Positions 5,674 through 5,760 of a stretch of DNA of 5,760 nucleotides are shown here, in pieces. The number at the start of each line of letters is the position of its first letter. Positions within the stretch are counted from its first letter, which is position 1. The translations under genes were made by a program, and so were the position numbers. This DNA is from an uncultured Beijerinckiaceae bacterium (lineage in GTDB: Bacteria; Pseudomonadota; Alphaproteobacteria; Rhizobiales; Beijerinckiaceae): positions 283-6,042 of the forward strand of contig CALMRL010000086.1 of assembly GCA_937873345.1 (NCBI GenBank). Direction: 5' to 3'. Below the pieces are notes generated by a model. The model saw nothing but the letters and a program-made list of their open reading frames with translations. It ran no database searches and was not told where the DNA came from.

Positions 5674-5760
5674 TTGACAACCCAGCATCCACCGGCGGCG
5701 GCAGGCAACGCCCGCGTCCTCGCGGCGAGCCTCGTCGGCACCACCGTCGAGTTCTACGAC
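5674..5760 (+). CDS. major facilitator superfamily transporter, N-terminal part (runs off the window)
   Basis: A frame opens at TTG 5674 with GAGG at 5664-5667, 6 nt upstream, and stays open for 29 codons to the window edge. The residues Arg-Val-Leu-Ala-Ala-Ser-Leu-Val-Gly-Thr-Thr-Val-Glu-Phe-Tyr-Asp match the start of the first membrane helix of metabolite:proton symporters (MHS group, related to ShiA, ProP and KgtP). That group has Ala-Ser-x-x-Gly-Thr-x-(Ile/Val)-Glu-(Phe/Trp)-(Tyr/Phe)-Asp. Members take up dicarboxylates, shikimate, osmolytes or aromatic acids with protons across the inner membrane. The substrate cannot be told from 29 residues. The TTG start is rare but is the only start codon with a good ribosome binding site just before the homology. 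It stands where radA is often found after alr. Confidence 0.75.
   Translation, partial: MTTQHPPAAAGNARVLAASLVGTTVEFYD

Noticed and set aside
5406..5744. Minus-strand frames across the alr remnant and the gap before the transporter
   Set aside because: They have low-complexity Arg/Ala/Pro composition, no motif and no ribosome binding site, and they overlap recognised plus-strand sequence.

Overview
The window looks like chromosomal DNA of a G+C-rich alphaproteobacterium, most likely of the order Hyphomicrobiales (Rhizobiales). I base this on the gene order (end of rpsR, DUF2232 membrane protein, rplI, dnaB, alr remnant), on the long acidic C-terminal tail of L9, and on the strong G/C preference at third codon positions. 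No genus can be named from the sequence alone.

Layout. Bases 1-8 may hold the last codons of rpsR (ribosomal protein S18). A spacer with a hairpin follows. Then come a polytopic DUF2232 membrane protein (138-1202) and, 18 nt later, rplI (1221-1778), on the same strand. A type IB DNA topoisomerase gene (1806-2906) lies on the opposite strand and converges on rplI. Its upstream region (2907-3266) holds no recognisable gene. A small 78-codon ORF (3267-3503) and a probable promoter/leader region precede dnaB (3624-5123), the complete replicative helicase. Right after dnaB, where alr (alanine racemase) is expected in this group, there is a chimeric scar: the first ~53 residues of an ADP-ribosylglycohydrolase-like protein joined out of frame at about base 5300 to the last ~78 residues of an alanine racemase. 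A 134-bp gap with a TTGACA box leads into the first 29 codons of a major facilitator superfamily transporter that runs off the window.

How the genes relate. rplI serves translation, with rpsR probably next to it, and dnaB serves chromosome replication. DUF2232 proteins travel with them in alphaproteobacteria but have no firm function. The topoisomerase relaxes supercoils and looks like an accessory gene dropped into the rplI-dnaB interval. It has all five active-site positions of the bacterial (Deinococcus-type) enzymes, including Asn where the poxviral enzyme has His. The dnaB-distal end is the most rearranged part: two gene fragments, neither able to encode its enzyme, then a transporter instead of the radA I would expect after alr.

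I found no CRISPR array, tRNA, rRNA, insertion sequence or clear new system. The item most worth a second look is the ADP-ribosylglycohydrolase/alr junction.
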